A stretch of DNA of 64,000 bases from Paratrimastix pyriformis (taxonomy: Eukaryota; Preaxostyla; Paratrimastigidae), in NCBI GenBank assembly GCA_027972325.1, contig JAPMOS010000025.1, forward strand, positions 458,906 through 522,905, given 5' to 3'. This document shows positions 1 to 11,123 of the stretch, one piece after another. Position 1 is the first letter of the stretch, and the number at the start of each line of letters is the position of its first letter. The notes below the pieces were generated by a model, which did no database searches, was not told the origin of the DNA, and saw only the letters and a program-made list of their open reading frames with translations. The translations under genes were made by a program, and so were the position numbers.

Positions 1-406
1 CCTCGTAGATCATGTACCGATACTCGTCCAGCTCTGCGCTGCCCTCGATGAGTCGCTGCTGGATCTCGTGCTGCAGTTTCTGCACCAAGGTGGGGCCCGC
101 AGGCGGCGGGGCCACGGGGGCGGCGAGGCGGTCCGGGCCTTGGGGTCTTCTTCTTCTCGGCGGCCTCCTTGGCGGTCCGCTCGGCCTCGGCCGCCTCGGT
201 GGCCAGCATCTGGGTCACGTGGGCCTGCAGCGGCTTGACGGCCTCCCGGACCCTGAGCTGGGCCTGGGCGGCGAGATCCTCGAGGAACTTGTGCGCCAGG
301 TAGGTCGGCATGCCCACCATCAGCCAGACGTCGTCCCTGCGGGGTGGGGGCCAGGACGCAGAAGGCCACTCACGGTCATGCTCACGACATGGACAGAGAG
401 ACCCAG

Positions 407-449
<43 letters not shown>

Positions 450-2540
450 AGCCCCCCCGTCCAAGGCGGCGGTCACGGCGTCGTGTGCCCGGCGGCGGAC
501 CACAGGCGCGGGGTGATGAAGTGGCCGAAGTAAGACGCGGCCGCGGCGGAGACCTGGGCCAGCCGGGCGGGCGTCTGGGCCTCGATGCAGGGCTCCGTGT
601 GGAGCAGCTCGGCCGAGAGGAGCGACATCATGGCCGCCGGGCAGCTGCGGCCCGGGGCCCGGGCAGGAAGACCTGCTTGTAGCAGCCCGTCGGGCCGAAG
701 AGCTGCGTGATGGGATTGGCCAGCGAGGGCGTGGGCGCTGGGGAGGGCGAGGGCGCGGGGTCGAGGCGGGCGTGGCCGCGGGAGGGGGGCCAGCCCGAGG
801 TAGGAGGCCAGGAAGGAGAGGGCCTGCCGTGGGGGGGGGGGGTGGTGGTGGTGGGGCGAGAGTGAAGCGCCACCCACGGCCAGCCTGATACCCGCACCAC
901 GACCATGACGGTCACCCCGCCAATCCTCCTCCCCCCCCCTCCCCCCCCCTTCCCCTGATCACGGCCCGGACCTGGGGCAGGATGGCCGTGGTGTGGGCCA
1001 CCTCGCCCGTCCTGACGGGCGCCAGGCTGAAGTGGGTCAGGTGCCGGGGCAGCCGCGGGTCGGGGTACACCTGGAAGGGGCCCACCGCCACACCCAGCGA
1101 GGAGGCCGGCAGGGGCACGCGCACCTCGTGGACCCACACGGTCCGCGTGGGCATGGCGGGCACCGGGGCGGCCGGGTCGTTGGCGTCGAGGGCCGCCTGT
1201 CGCTGCAGCTGGTAGCGGAACTCGAGGGCCGGAGGGCTCTTGGAGACGTACTGACCGGGGGTATAGTGCGCGGGGAGAGGCAGCGGGCGGGAGGAAGGCG
1301 GGGAGTGAGCGTGGTGATCAGCTGGGGCGGCGACGAGAGGCCTTGAGGGCAATGACAGAGAGGATGGGGTGACCTGCCTCCAAAGTTGGCATTTGCCGCC
1401 CCTCCCTCCCACCCATGCGCCATCATTCCCCCAGCGGCTCAAACAACCACACACACCCACACCACGCTCACTTCGCCCACCCACGCCACCCCCCACCGAC
1501 TCGGCATCTCCGTGACATCCACGCCCACCCCACCGCTCCATCCTAAACGCGGGAGGAGGAGGATTGGGCGGGAGGGAAGGTGGTGGGTGGGCGGAGGGGA
1601 GGGACGGGGGACCTTATTCACGAGCTGGCCCGTGCACACCACGATATTTTCGGGTGCCGTGCTCAGCTCAATGGTGAACGTGCAGCGGGGCAGGATGTTC
1701 TGCGAGGCCACCCCGATGGTGGGCGACGAGATGGCGCCCTCGTCCTCGTCCTCGATGACAATGCTGTGCGCCTGGTCGTCGGCGGGGCCCGGGACGCCCA
1801 TCATGCCGCCCTTCTCGTCGGCGACCCGGGGCTTCTTCATGTCGGACGCCGTGATGGGCGCGCCCAGGCCGTACCCGCCCGCCCCGGCCAGCTGACCGCA
1901 GCCCATCCCCAGCGCGCCCTCGAAGCACGGGAACCAGAGGTGGGCCGGGGCCGAGCATGTGTCCACCCAGGTGTAGGCATGCGCGGGAATGCGGGACGGG
2001 GCCGTGTGCGGTGGGTAATCTCCGGGGTTATAGAAGTGAAAGCCGGCAACAGGGTGGTCGAGCTCGTAGTGAATGGTCAACATCACCAGAAAGGGAGATG
2101 GCGCTGCACGGGGAGGGGAGAGAATGACAGGCGTGAAGGAAAGTTCCAGACAAGTGTATTTCTGCACCTGTTCGGTGACAGAAGTCGGAACCTTCACCAC
2201 CAATTCACCCTCATCGGCCCCCTCTTGAACAAGTCGATAGAAAGCATTGTATGAGGACAGATCGCGAATCTTCTCTTGCTCGGGAATGACAACACCAAGC
2301 GGATCGTGGTACTCGAACATGGCGACATGTCCATTCACCAGGGTCTGTGTGATTCCTGTGGTACCCGGAAGGAGACGTGAGCCCCGTTTTTATTCAGAGA
2401 AAGAACGAACGTATTTGACGAGCATGGAGCCGGATTTCGCGGAAGTCACGCCCCGGTTCAGGGGCAATCGATATCTCAACAAACCCTTCGACGCGTTGCG
2501 CGGGAACGTCCACATCTACCACGATGCGTTGATGCAACGT
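1..2540 (-). CDS. TAF2: TAF2, TFIID subunit 2 (partial, 3' end outside window)
   Basis: TFIID scaffold subunit with an M1-aminopeptidase-like fold, acting in nuclear promoter recognition. In sense order the exons give an N-terminal beta-sandwich (GFVEISI), the hallmark LTIHYELDHPVAGFHFYN, the WFPC segment, CTFTIELS, then LGVAVGPFQVYPDP and THFSL, all colinear with animal TAF2. Exons traced: about 2540-2411, 2355-2152, 2103-1613, 1250-972, 823-501 and 336 downward. Donors are GTTCG, GTCTG, GTCCC, GTCCG, GTCCG. The start codon is not found: the first conserved exon has no in-frame ATG, so an upstream exon or a non-obvious start lies between 2540 and 3070. One reading-frame change occurs near 640-660, and the frame left of about 100 is unresolved. 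A Gly/Glu-rich acidic insert sits after WFPC. Tandem with the centrin-like gene upstream. Confidence 0.85.
407..449 (+). repeat. 43-bp pure C homopolymer in a TAF2 intron
   Basis: An uninterrupted run of 43 C lies inside TAF2 intron 337-500. In the sense of TAF2 it is poly-G, so it is one of the minority of homopolymers here in antisense orientation. The exact length is likely to be unreliable in any assembly. Confidence 0.95.
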
Positions 2541-3072
2541 AAAAACGAGGAAAGAAAGAAAGTCAGCATCAATTCGGCAAACAAAAGGGGAGGCTATACG
2601 TATAATGAATAGGATTGTTGCATTTGCTCGCGGAGGGGGCAAAATCGCGCACGCGAATTTTCCCTGTTTGACCGCCTGCCGTTCCCTGGCAGAACTAACT
2701 ATCCCAGGGTTTGAACGGATGCGCCGGAATTGCTAGCCGTCTGTATTCTCCGGGACTTGATGGCCATAAATACTGCCGCTGGCTATATGTTGACCAAAAT
2801 TCGCCCCCTCCACAGCAGAATGGCATTTGGGAACCCTACGGCCGTCCCCAAATGAGGTTTCACCATCAGCCAACACCACAGAATGCCGTTGACCCGGCAT
2901 CGATTGGACGGCCATTAACAAACACCAAGGGTTGGGGAGAAACCAATCGTTGCGGAGAGTCACCGGAAATACGTGCGATGGCAGGAGACAGCTGGGAGAG
3001 CGGTAGGGAGGGGGGCGAATGGGTGGGGGAAGGGGATGGGGTGTGGATGAGGAGGGATGATGAATGGCTCTT

Positions 3073-3677
3073 CTAAAAAATGTCCGACATCCGGGCCACT
3101 GCCATAAAATCGTTCAAATCGATCAACCCGTCTCCATCGGTATCCACTTCTGCCATCATAGTTCGAAGCTCATCGTCGGAAACCTCGAAACCGATCTGAT
3201 GGGCAACCGTTCGAAGATCTTCGAAGGAAATCAACTCAGGCTCGGGACCCTCCCTTCTGTAGGCCGTGAATAATCTGAAGGCCTTTGTGATTTGATCTTT
3301 GGTTTCCTTGGAGGCCTGGGCCGTAGAAAACCGGGAAAAGGCAGATGAATCGAGGCATCCAAGAGCTGGCAGACCATTCTCGTGGTGAGTAAACTGAGAA
3401 AGGTGTCAAAATTAATGGTCCCAGATTGATCTTTATCGATTGAACTGTAGAGCAATTTGAGCTCCTCCTTGGATGGTTCATATCCCAGGGATCGTAGCAC
3501 AACACGAACATCCTTCACATCGATCTTGGATTGAAGAGCCTTCTCCTCATCAGGATTCTGAACAAAAACGAGGAAGGCATTCCTGATGTCTGAAAGTTGG
3601 CCTTCGGTGAGCTGGATCAACGAGTGGGCTCGTTTACGATCCTTCTCCTCGCGGGCGCTGAGCTCCGTACTTTCCAT
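3073..3677 (-). CDS. Centrin-like EF-hand protein
   Basis: Small calcium-binding protein of the centrin/calmodulin superfamily, 181 aa, probably at basal bodies or the flagellar cytoskeleton. Exons 3677-3375 and 3315-3073 (59-nt intron, donor GTCTG) join in frame and give four EF-hand units. Loop 2 (DKDQSGTINFDTF) and loop 4 (DTDGDGLIDLNDF) have canonical Ca2+ ligands; loops 1 and 3 are degenerate. The LTEGQLSDIRNAF start and the two-lobe layout fit centrins or caltractin-like proteins. The N-terminal 30 residues are basic and unconserved. The ATG is 74 bp from the divergent RPUSD2 start, so the two probably share a promoter. A calmodulin-like assignment cannot be excluded because two hands are lost. 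Confidence 0.82.
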
Positions 3678-3751
3678 AAAGTGGGGAGGAAGGGCGCGGC
3701 GAAACAAACGGCACTGCTCCTGTGACCCTGCTCGCTCTGCAGACTCTCTCG
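3678..3751. promoter_or_regulatory. Bidirectional promoter between centrin-like and RPUSD2-like genes
   Basis: Only 74 bp separate the two outward-facing ATGs. No TATA box is evident. Inferred from gene geometry alone. Confidence 0.5.
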
Positions 3752-6700
3752 ATGGACCAGCCCACGCCGCCACCAGCGGAGCCGGCAAATCCACAGCCTC
3801 AGGCCGCACCAGAAAAGACAGGGTGGCGCGAGGGGAAAAAACACAAGCTCCCACCGATGAAGAAGGACTCGCGGAAGAAGCCCCGCACCGGATATCTGCC
3901 CGAGATCCCGCTGCCGACGATCACACCGAATCCGGAGGTTTTCACATATGCAGGGCTTCGCTGTGTCGAACCGTATTATGTGTCGCTCAGCACTATGGCA
4001 AAACGGCGTTGGGTTGGGAAGACTGTTCTCTCCATCTTCGAGGAGGAATTCCCCGTCTACCGTCAGTACCAGGTCTGTTGCTCGCGCATCCGATATGTAT
4101 GCGGTTTGTTGCTTTGCCAGGGTCCGTGCATCGACGGCGGTCGCATCCGAGTCAACGACCGCCGGGTGGAGCGGTCTTTCGTCATCAACGACGGGGACCA
4201 GGTCTCTCCCCCCCGGCCCCAAAGTGGGTGTCACCCCCTCCCTTCCCCCACCCCCGCCACTGCCCTATTCTGCGCTAGGTTTCGCATATCTTCCACCACC
4301 ACGAGCCATGCGTCTTCGACATGCCCATCGAGATTATCAGCAACACCCCGGAGCTGGTGGTCGTCAGCAAGCCGCCCTCCATCCCGGTCCGAGTTTTTGT
4401 TTTGGTTTGCTCTGATCCCTCGGATCCGCGTGCGCCCAGGTGCACCCTTGCGGACGGTACCACTTCAACACGCTCTTCTCCCGGCTGGAGAAGGAGTTTG
4501 GCTTCGTGGGGCTCCATGGTCTCCTCCTCCCCTCCTCTTCCTCCCCTCCCCTCCCTGCACACGGCCCACCCCTCTGACACGCCCCTCTCGTCTCGCTGCA
4601 TCTGCAGCCCTGAACCGACTCGATCAGGCCGTGTCGGGGGTCGTTCTGCTGGGCCGCAACAAGCAGTCCTCGGGCAAGTCCGTCACACACGCACACGCAC
4701 GCACACATCACCCAGGCATCACACATGCATCACCCAGGCATCACATGCATCACCCAGGCATCACACATGCATCACCCAGTCTTGCCTTTGCTCGGCCGCT
4801 CCAGGCGAGTCCGTCGCAGCACACGCAGACGTGCAAACGTGTCACCCGGCCTTGCCTCGCGCTGTCCCCTCTGCTGCCGCGCCTCACCCAAAACTGACAT
4901 CCGCACTTCCACTTGCCCGCCTGCTGCCTGCTGGCGAGTGATCGATCGGTCGCTCACTCAACTGCCTGGGCTGGCGGGTGGCTGCTGCTGTTTTGGGGGG
5001 GCTGCTGCTGTTTGGGTTGGGGTGCAGGATCCTGGAGGATCTCCGAACGGGTGCCGTCCGGAAGCACTACATCGCCCGCGTCTGGGGCGCATTCCCCGAG
5101 TCCGTGTGCGGGTGGGGGGGCCAAGGTGCCGCACAGGGCCGCCCGATTTTGGCTGCCCATGCCCCATCCTGGCACCGCACCATCCCGACCCTCGCTGACG
5201 CCTTTCGGTCATGTGTCTGCCCGCCCGCCCGCAGGACGCTGACCGTCGATGCGGCCCTGACCTGGTCGGCGCCCCACCTGCGCACCGTCCGGGTGGCCAA
5301 GCCCGACGAGGACGCCGGGAAGGCCTCCGTGACCCGCTTCACACGCATCTGCGCCTCACGCGACGGCACCCAGTCGCTCATCTTCTGTCCGTAGTCGCGC
5401 ATACGACGCATAGCGCACAGCACACACAGCACAACACACAACAACACACAACACAGCTCCCACACCGACTTGTTCCTTTCAACATCGTCCTTCTTCCTGT
5501 ACAACACAACACACAACACACAACACAACACACAACACACAACACACAACACAGAGATATTTGGGCCGGTTGGGGATACTAAGCTCACAGGAGAAAACCC
5601 AACACGCATCCTGTCTTGACGCACATCGCACAACACACAACTCAACGCATGCTTCCTTCCGCTTCCTTCCCGCGCAGCACAGCAAAGCACATATGCGGCA
5701 CACCACACCGTCGCGCGCAACACAACACGCACATAATGCATGTCCCCCAACTCGGAACTTAGAGGGCCCACAGATAGACATGCGCTATGTGCCACGTGCT
5801 CTGCAAGACTCGCCGTTTTTGTTGCTGCCCCTCAATGCCTCGCCACTTCATCTAGCAACGTCTCTCGCCCCCTGGGGGGATGCAGGCGAGCCCATCTCGG
5901 GGCGGACCCACCAGCTGCGTGTCCACCTGGCCCATGCCGGGTTCCCCATTGTGGGGGACCTCGTCTACGGCCCCAACCGGCCCCGGGTCGCCTTCCCCAA
6001 GTTCTTCATGGGCAAGCCGGGAAGCTACCAGGGGGCTCGGCACCCGCCCCCATGCCTGCTGCACCCCTACCTGCCTGCTCCTCCGGCAGCCGCCCAGGAG
6101 ACCTCCCCCGCCCCGTCCCCGTCCCCGTCCGCTCCTGCCCCCTCGCCGGCCCTGTCTGCGGCCTGCGAAGAGGAGGACGCCGACGCCGACGCTGGCCGTC
6201 AGGGCGACGGGTCCGTCCTGCCGCCGTCTCGTCTTTTCCCCGGGGCTGTGCACACATCACGGACTGCCGATCTTTGGGGCGTATATACATCATCCCCCGC
6301 TTTTTTTCGTCCCTCTCCCCTTCCCCTTTGCCCCCCAGTTTGGCTCGGGTCCCCCATTCGGACGTCATCCGCATCCCCGCCCACCCGTACCTGTCCGATC
6401 CGTACTACTGCTTCGAGTGCCGGGGGGCCGTCTACATGCCCCCCTGCCAGGAGGCAGAATCGCCCCTGGCGGGTGCCACAGCCACAGCCACAGCCACACC
6501 CACAGCCACACCCACACCCACACCCACACCCACACCCACAGCCACAGCCACACCCACAGCCACCAGCGCCGCCACGAGCCCGGCCGCTGTGCCCGGGGTT
6601 CCACCCGCTGAAGCCGCTTCGCCCCAACCGGTGCCAGCCACCGGGGCCTCCGCCTCCCTTTCCTCCACTTGTGCCGCTCCAACCCCGGCGGTGGCATCCT

Positions 6701-6985
6701 CGCCTCAACCGCGCCCCGGAGAGAGCCACCCGCGCATCCAGAGCGACATCTATGAGGTCTCGGTCGCTTGTTCTTGCCCCGTGCCGACCCACTTTTTGCG
6801 TCGTGTCCATTCAATAGGTGAACGACATGGCCATTTGCTTGCACTCGCTCTGCTACCAGGGCCCCGGGTTCCTGTTCCAGTCTCAGGCCCCGGACTGGGC
6901 CCTTGAGATCTTGGACGGGAGGCCGCTGCCCCCCATCCCCGCATCCGCAGTCGATTCCGCCCCTCCGACCCCGCCGCCCTCGTAA
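3752..6985 (+). CDS. RPUSD2: RluA-family RNA pseudouridine synthase, RPUSD2/PUS9 type
   Basis: Converts uridine to pseudouridine in RNA. Domains in order: basic N terminus, S4-like segment (GGRIRVNDRRVERSF), HHHEPCVFD typical of RPUSD2/RIB2, VVSKPPSIPVHPCGRY, catalytic LNRLDQAVSG with the motif II Asp, RKHYIARV, then GRTHQLRVHLAHAGFPIVGD and LVYGP. The end LHSLCYQGPGFLFQSQAPDW matches the conserved C terminus. At least ten exons; donors include GTCTGT, GTCTCT, GTCCGA, GTCTCC, four GTCCGT, GTCTCG. The ATG at 3752 is the first in frame; TAA at 6983-6985. Between catalytic core and C terminus is a long low-complexity insert of Pro/Ala/Thr with an in-frame six-base repeat. One intron (about 5391-5887) is packed with ACA-rich repeats. 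Confidence 0.9.
5399..5720 (+). repeat. ACACA/CACAAC-rich degenerate repeat in RPUSD2 intron
   Basis: About 320 bp made mostly of interleaved ACACA, CACAAC and CACACA words, densest at 5500-5553, within the largest intron of the pseudouridine synthase gene. On the minus strand it gives artificial Cys/Val-rich open frames. Confidence 0.85.
6476..6565 (+). repeat. Coding hexamer repeat (CACAGC/CACACC)
   Basis: An array of about 15 CACAGC or CACACC units inside an RPUSD2-like exon, translated as an alternating Ala-Thr and Pro-Thr tract. It lies in a linker, so it is probably tolerated slippage. Confidence 0.85.
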
Positions 6986-7280
6986 TTGCAGGCTTGCTTT
7001 TCTTCGTAATTGCAGGCTACCTTGGTAAAGGCAAGCAGGCACCATCTTAGCGGGTGTGCTCTTTTTTGGTATGCATGTCAAACCTTTCCCGGACAGACGG
7101 AGGTCACCCTTCCGTTCGGTCGGCTTTTTTGGCTTTTCTTCTCGGACCAGTTCGCTGTCTTTCGCGTTTTCCCCTCGTCGGCTCTCGGCTCCCACGTCAT
7201 CATTAAGCTCCCTGGCCGGAATATCCGCCCGAACATTAGTGGTCCTCGACATTTACTCCGGCCCGGTTCAATGCGCGAAA
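6986..7280. other. Intergenic interval, 295 bp
   Basis: Between the pseudouridine synthase stop and the next ATG. A near-exact 17-bp duplication (TTCGTAATTGCAGGCT region) lies just after the stop at 6982-7018. No gene seen. Confidence 0.5.
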
Positions 7281-7926
7281 ATGGAATTGAGGCCGGGCCG
7301 AGTCATCACAACCAAACTCAGAAAGACACCAACCGATGCCCCACCACATCCGTCTGTTGCTATTCATGTTCCGCTCATCACCCCGTCGATCCTCTTAGTT
7401 TTGTGCATCTCATCTTCTACGATTCTGTCTCCGAGGAGGCCATCATCTCACACCTGACCCTTTCCATTTCCCCGCCAAATTTCATGCAACGGTTGCTCCA
7501 CCAAGGTCCGGCCACTTTCTTCCTCCAATTTCGGTCTCGACCTCTCGCTCTGCTGCTTGCTCAGGCTATGATTTGGCGCCCACCGCTCTCCCATCCACCC
7601 GCTCCATCTTTGGGAGGTGTTGGCGAATACACCCAAGTCACACTGAAGAGCATATCGGAGCACTCTGGGATTATCCCGGACATCTGGGCAACCTATCCAG
7701 TAGTCTTTCGTTAGCCCAACCTCACCCACAGGTCCCTGACTTTTCCTCACGCCAATTCCAATTGTAGTTGTTGTAGGCCACAGTTGCCTTATACAAAGGG
7801 TCCACCGACCCGATCTATTTGGCTGTAGGAGAACTCTTTCGCACCACGCGCACGGTGTGTGCCCTCCGAGATGGCTTGGAGGGACTTGGGTTGTTGCTGA
7901 TTCCCAAGATGTATGAGCCTTCCTAA
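7281..7926 (+). CDS. Unrecognised small protein, four exons
   Basis: Not visible as one open frame; assembled here with the window's splice rule. Exons 7281-7351, 7399-7505, 7565-7731 and 7777-7926 join with consistent phases (71, 107, 167, 150 nt; 164 aa) and end in TAA at 7924-7926. Donors are GTCTG, GTCCG, GTCCC; acceptors end TTAG, TCAG, GTAG. Protein landmarks are MELRPGRV, FVHLIFYDSVSEEAII, an internal HTEEHIGALWDY, and a hydrophobic end with DPIYLAVGELFR and LGLLLIPKMYEPS. No signal peptide, no obvious membrane helix. I do not recognise the family. The first exon is the least certain part, since an earlier start could exist. Confidence 0.55.
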
Positions 7927-8136
7927 GGGCATCACGCTGATGCATTTTTTTCTCTTCATGTGAACATTGCCGTTTTTCAATTGTGAATTCTTCCTCCTTT
8001 CCCGACTTGAGGGTCCATCATGCCCTCAGTTTCTTTCTCGTTCACTTTCGGCGTTCGTGGGTTGCAACTTAGTGCCTACAAGACATGGCGTTGCGTACCA
8101 AGGGGATACACGCTCGCACACGAGCAAACCAAATCG

Positions 8137-8837
8137 ATGCAGTGCCTTGGTGGGTGCTTCGGCTTCCTTTTCAGGCGAAAGAAGAGCGCCCAGGAACAAG
8201 AACTTTTAAGGAAGGAGCAGGAAATGCTTCTCGCAGAAACAGCTGCTGCCCTCGATGAGGATTTTTCGGAGGATCAGTTGAACTCCCTTTTGGAACGACA
8301 GGTTTGTGCCTTTTCGAACTTATATGGGATATTGGTATCGTTTTCCTCCAGGGTGGATTATTCAAAAACAGCACAATTTCACTCGATGGTGGCGGGTTCG
8401 ACGATATCGATGAGCTGCAGGGCGACTTGCACGCAGCGCCCATGCCCGCTCCTCCTGCGCGTACCCAGGCTGCAGATTCAGCTCCTCTTCCACCCTCTCG
8501 AAAAACCAAAAAATCATCAAATCACCCCCGCCCCCGCCCGGCCATGGCTGGCCCCTCCGCCGGTGCAGTCCCCCAAATCCACGCCGACCCCACCCTCCTT
8601 CCGCCCCCGTTGGCAGATATGCCTGCATTCCCCCTTCCTCCAAGCACCCAGAGCTTCTCCTTTCCCCCGCCGCCTCCCACTCTTCGGCACCCGGGTTTCG
8701 GCCGTGACGAGGAGGCTGTCCCTCCGGGGGTCTCCGCCCCACCGTCATCCTCCGCTGCGGCCAAGCCAAAGGTTCCGCTCTCCCAACGGAGTGGCGCCTC
8801 CGCGTTTTCGATCGACGACGGCGAGGAGATCGACTAG
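8137..8837 (+). CDS. Unrecognised protein with Pro-rich C-terminal half
   Basis: Two exons, 8137-8301 and 8352-8837, join in frame across a 50-nt intron with donor GTTTG and acceptor CCAG; stop TAG. About 216 aa if the ATG at 8137 is used; an in-frame ATG at 8020 would add 39 residues. N-terminal part: Cys/Gly patch, RRKKSAQEQELLRKEQEM charged helix, then an acidic segment ending SLLERQ. After the intron: GGGFDDIDELQGDL followed by about 130 residues rich in Pro, Ser and Ala, ending DDGEEID. The acidic start of exon 2 and the proline-rich tail suggest an adaptor or disordered interaction protein, but no family is recognised. Confidence 0.55.
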
Positions 8838-9368
8838 AGTTTTGGGTGGCTCCACCCCATCCCCCCACCACCCCCGCTCCTCCTCTTGAGGTGACGCCAC
8901 ACCGGGTCACCCCCCTCACCCCCATCGTCATTCGCTCTTTTCTTTCTCCTTCGCGCCCTCCGATCTGTCCGTTCACCCGCTTGCCCGCCGCACCTTTTGT
9001 GACTCGGCTCACCTGAGATGCCCCACCCCTTCATCCCCCCCGATTCCACCCACCGAACCCGCACCCCAAATAACGCAGCCAACCTCGAACCGGCGCTTAT
9101 GGCCTTCACCTCCCCTCCACTCCTCCGATCTTTCCACATCCTCGCATTTCTGGCCGTGTTCCCTCTTGGCTGGCCCTGAAATATTGTGTCGAGCAGAACC
9201 ATGCCCCTCAATCCCCTGGAGATCCCGAGACACGCGGTATTCACAGAGGAGAGGGGAACACGAGAGGGGCGGGGATGGAGGCGCGACACTCAAGATCAGG
9301 TGCGTCGTTACTACCACCCCACCTTCTTCGGGCGAGAGCGTCGGGATGCGAGGCTGGGGAGGAATGCC
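8838..9368. other. Convergent intergenic interval, 531 bp
   Basis: Between two convergent stop codons. Pyrimidine-rich on the plus strand for the first 200 bp. Nothing gene-like seen. Confidence 0.5.
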
Positions 9369-10484
9369 TCATCCCCGCCTGTTCTTCTTTGGGCGGCCTC
9401 GGATCGCTGCCATCTTCTCGGGTGTTGGTGGGGGACTCTCCGCTTGATCGGGCTGTTCGGGGGGCTTGCTCGGCTCTGCCTCTTGGCTGACCACCCCGCG
9501 GCGCACCTTCATGAGCTGCATCAGGATCGTGGACGGCTGGAACCGCAGGCGAACGCTGTCGCCCTTGGTATACAGCGAGACGGCCGGATAGTAGGTGGTG
9601 CCGATGGGTTCTGTCAACCGGAGGTGGTGGGTCAGGGGAACCCCGTTGCGGCAGTAGGAAATCGTGCGCTGGTCGAGGTCCAACCGCACCAAAATCACGT
9701 CGCGCTCCGTGTAGGGCGAGACATCGATCGTTCGACCCAGGGAAGACGAGGTCAGCCAGCCCCATCTGCAGGGACCCACACAGACGGAAGAACCCGAGGT
9801 GAGCGCCCCCTGAAAGACACAGGAAGCAGAAGTCCAGACCGATCGTAGCTGTAGCCAACCGAGGCCAGCAGCTCGTTCGCGTCCTTTTGGAACTCCTGGG
9901 CTGTGCAGCCGATGTAAATGTCGCGCCCGCCGCTCCCGCCATCGGCTGATCCCCGGATCTTACTGCAGGGACCGTTGCCTTCGTGAACAATTTCCACCTC
10001 CCAGATATGAAGACCTGCGGGGACAATGACGGCGGCTGCTCGAAGAGAAAACCGACAGACCATTCCGAAAGCCGGTGTCTGCCCGGATCATGGATGCGCC
10101 GGTAGGTTCTACCCGAGTGGCCACTGTACGAGTTGCATCCAAGACAGCACCGCGCTGAACGTGGTCAGGAGACCAACGGAATGACTGGAAGGAGATGTTG
10201 GGGCAGATGGCGCGCACGAGTTGTGGAATGTTCTGAGCCTCTAGAAGTGGAGCAGGGCTGCAGTTTTCAAAATCCCAAGATGCCTGAAGATAATTTTTCC
10301 ACGTGGGCGCAATACCAAGAACAATGGTGCGGAAGCGATGACAAGTGTGTGCAATGGCAAAGAGAGTTTCGATAGGCATTCCAAGCAAAGGAGTGCAGCA
10401 GTAGCCAATGACATCGTCCGGAAGCAAATTGAAAATTTGCATTTCGTGGTGGGAATTATCACAAGAAGAGTGTTCGTTGCCCAT
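9369..10484 (-). CDS. F-box/SPRY domain protein with N-myristoylation signal
   Basis: 331 aa from three exons (10484-10061, 10014-9840, 9765-9369; donors GTCTG, GTCTG). Residues 1-7 are MGNEHSS, a good N-myristoylation signal (Gly2, Ser6). An F-box-like motif follows at about 17-65 (IFNLLPDDVIGYCC, then HTCHRFRTIVLG and WKNYL). The second half is a SPRY/B30.2 domain: GLHIWEVEIVHEGN, YIGCTAQEF, SVGYSYDRWG, VILVRLDLDQRTISYCRNG and YYPAVSLYTKGDSVRLRF. F-box plus SPRY is the layout of FBXO45-type ubiquitin-ligase substrate receptors that bind SKP1, so a membrane-tethered E3 adaptor is the likely role. The C-terminal 45 residues are Pro/Gln-rich and basic. Confidence 0.8.
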
Positions 10485-11123
10485 GTGGACTCAGACTCAC
10501 ATCGGACGACGACACACACGTCTTCCACCCCCTTTTTCGAACCGTCCGGACGTTGGCAACTTCCGGCCAAATGGCACCAGCCAACACCACCGCCATCAAG
10601 TGCATCCCGGTCCCCTTAATGAACCTAAGGTTTTGAAAAATTGAAAATTTTGCGTCCGCCGAAGGGGCCGGAAAGGATATTTCTCTTGGCGTTCGGACGT
10701 CCTCGTGGTCTTCTCGAACGGACATAAGGTGAAATTGATCCGCAGTGATCGAGTCCCACCCGCGACCACACAAGACATCGATGGTCAATATCAGGTTTTG
10801 ACCTCGAAGCGGCTCGGGTGCTTCGCAGGGGAGTCCAAACACCCTCGGTGCATTGAGGGAAGGCACCTTTGCTACACCATTGCGAGAAAAGACCATTGAC
10901 TTCCCGGCCCCCGCTGTAGGGTCCCTCGGAGTTTGCCCCGGTGTCATCCTGCTGGGTCGTCCGGTGGGTGTCGGTCATCACTCGGCCCACCTCCTGGCCC
11001 GCTGCGCCCAGCGCCACGCCCCCAAGTTGGCGCATTCGCTAGAAGCCCCCCTCCCTCGGTGCCCCGGGGGAGCCCGGCCGCCCCGCCCGCGCCCCCTGGC
11101 TGGCCCGGGCCTCGCTTCCCCTG
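10485..11123. other. Unassigned interval with coding-like stretches on both strands
   Basis: 640 bp without a recognised gene. The minus strand has a long open frame (10947-10485) containing FSRNGVAKVPSLNAP and QNLILTIDVLCGRG. The plus strand has MAPANTTAIKCIPVPLMNLR from 10571 and VVFSNGHKVKLIRSDRVP near 10710, with plausible donors. Neither strand gives a recognisable protein. Confidence 0.4.

Noticed and set aside
12-533. Plus-strand ORF with a long poly-Pro stretch
   Set aside because: Artefact of the C43 run; the minus strand encodes TAF2 here.
2711-3076. Plus-strand 121-aa ORF between TAF2 and centrin-like genes
   Set aside because: No homology, no splice context, overlaps the probable TAF2 upstream region.
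5067-5795. Minus-strand Cys/Val-rich ORF of 242 aa
   Set aside because: Translation of the ACACA-rich intron repeat, antisense to RPUSD2 exons.
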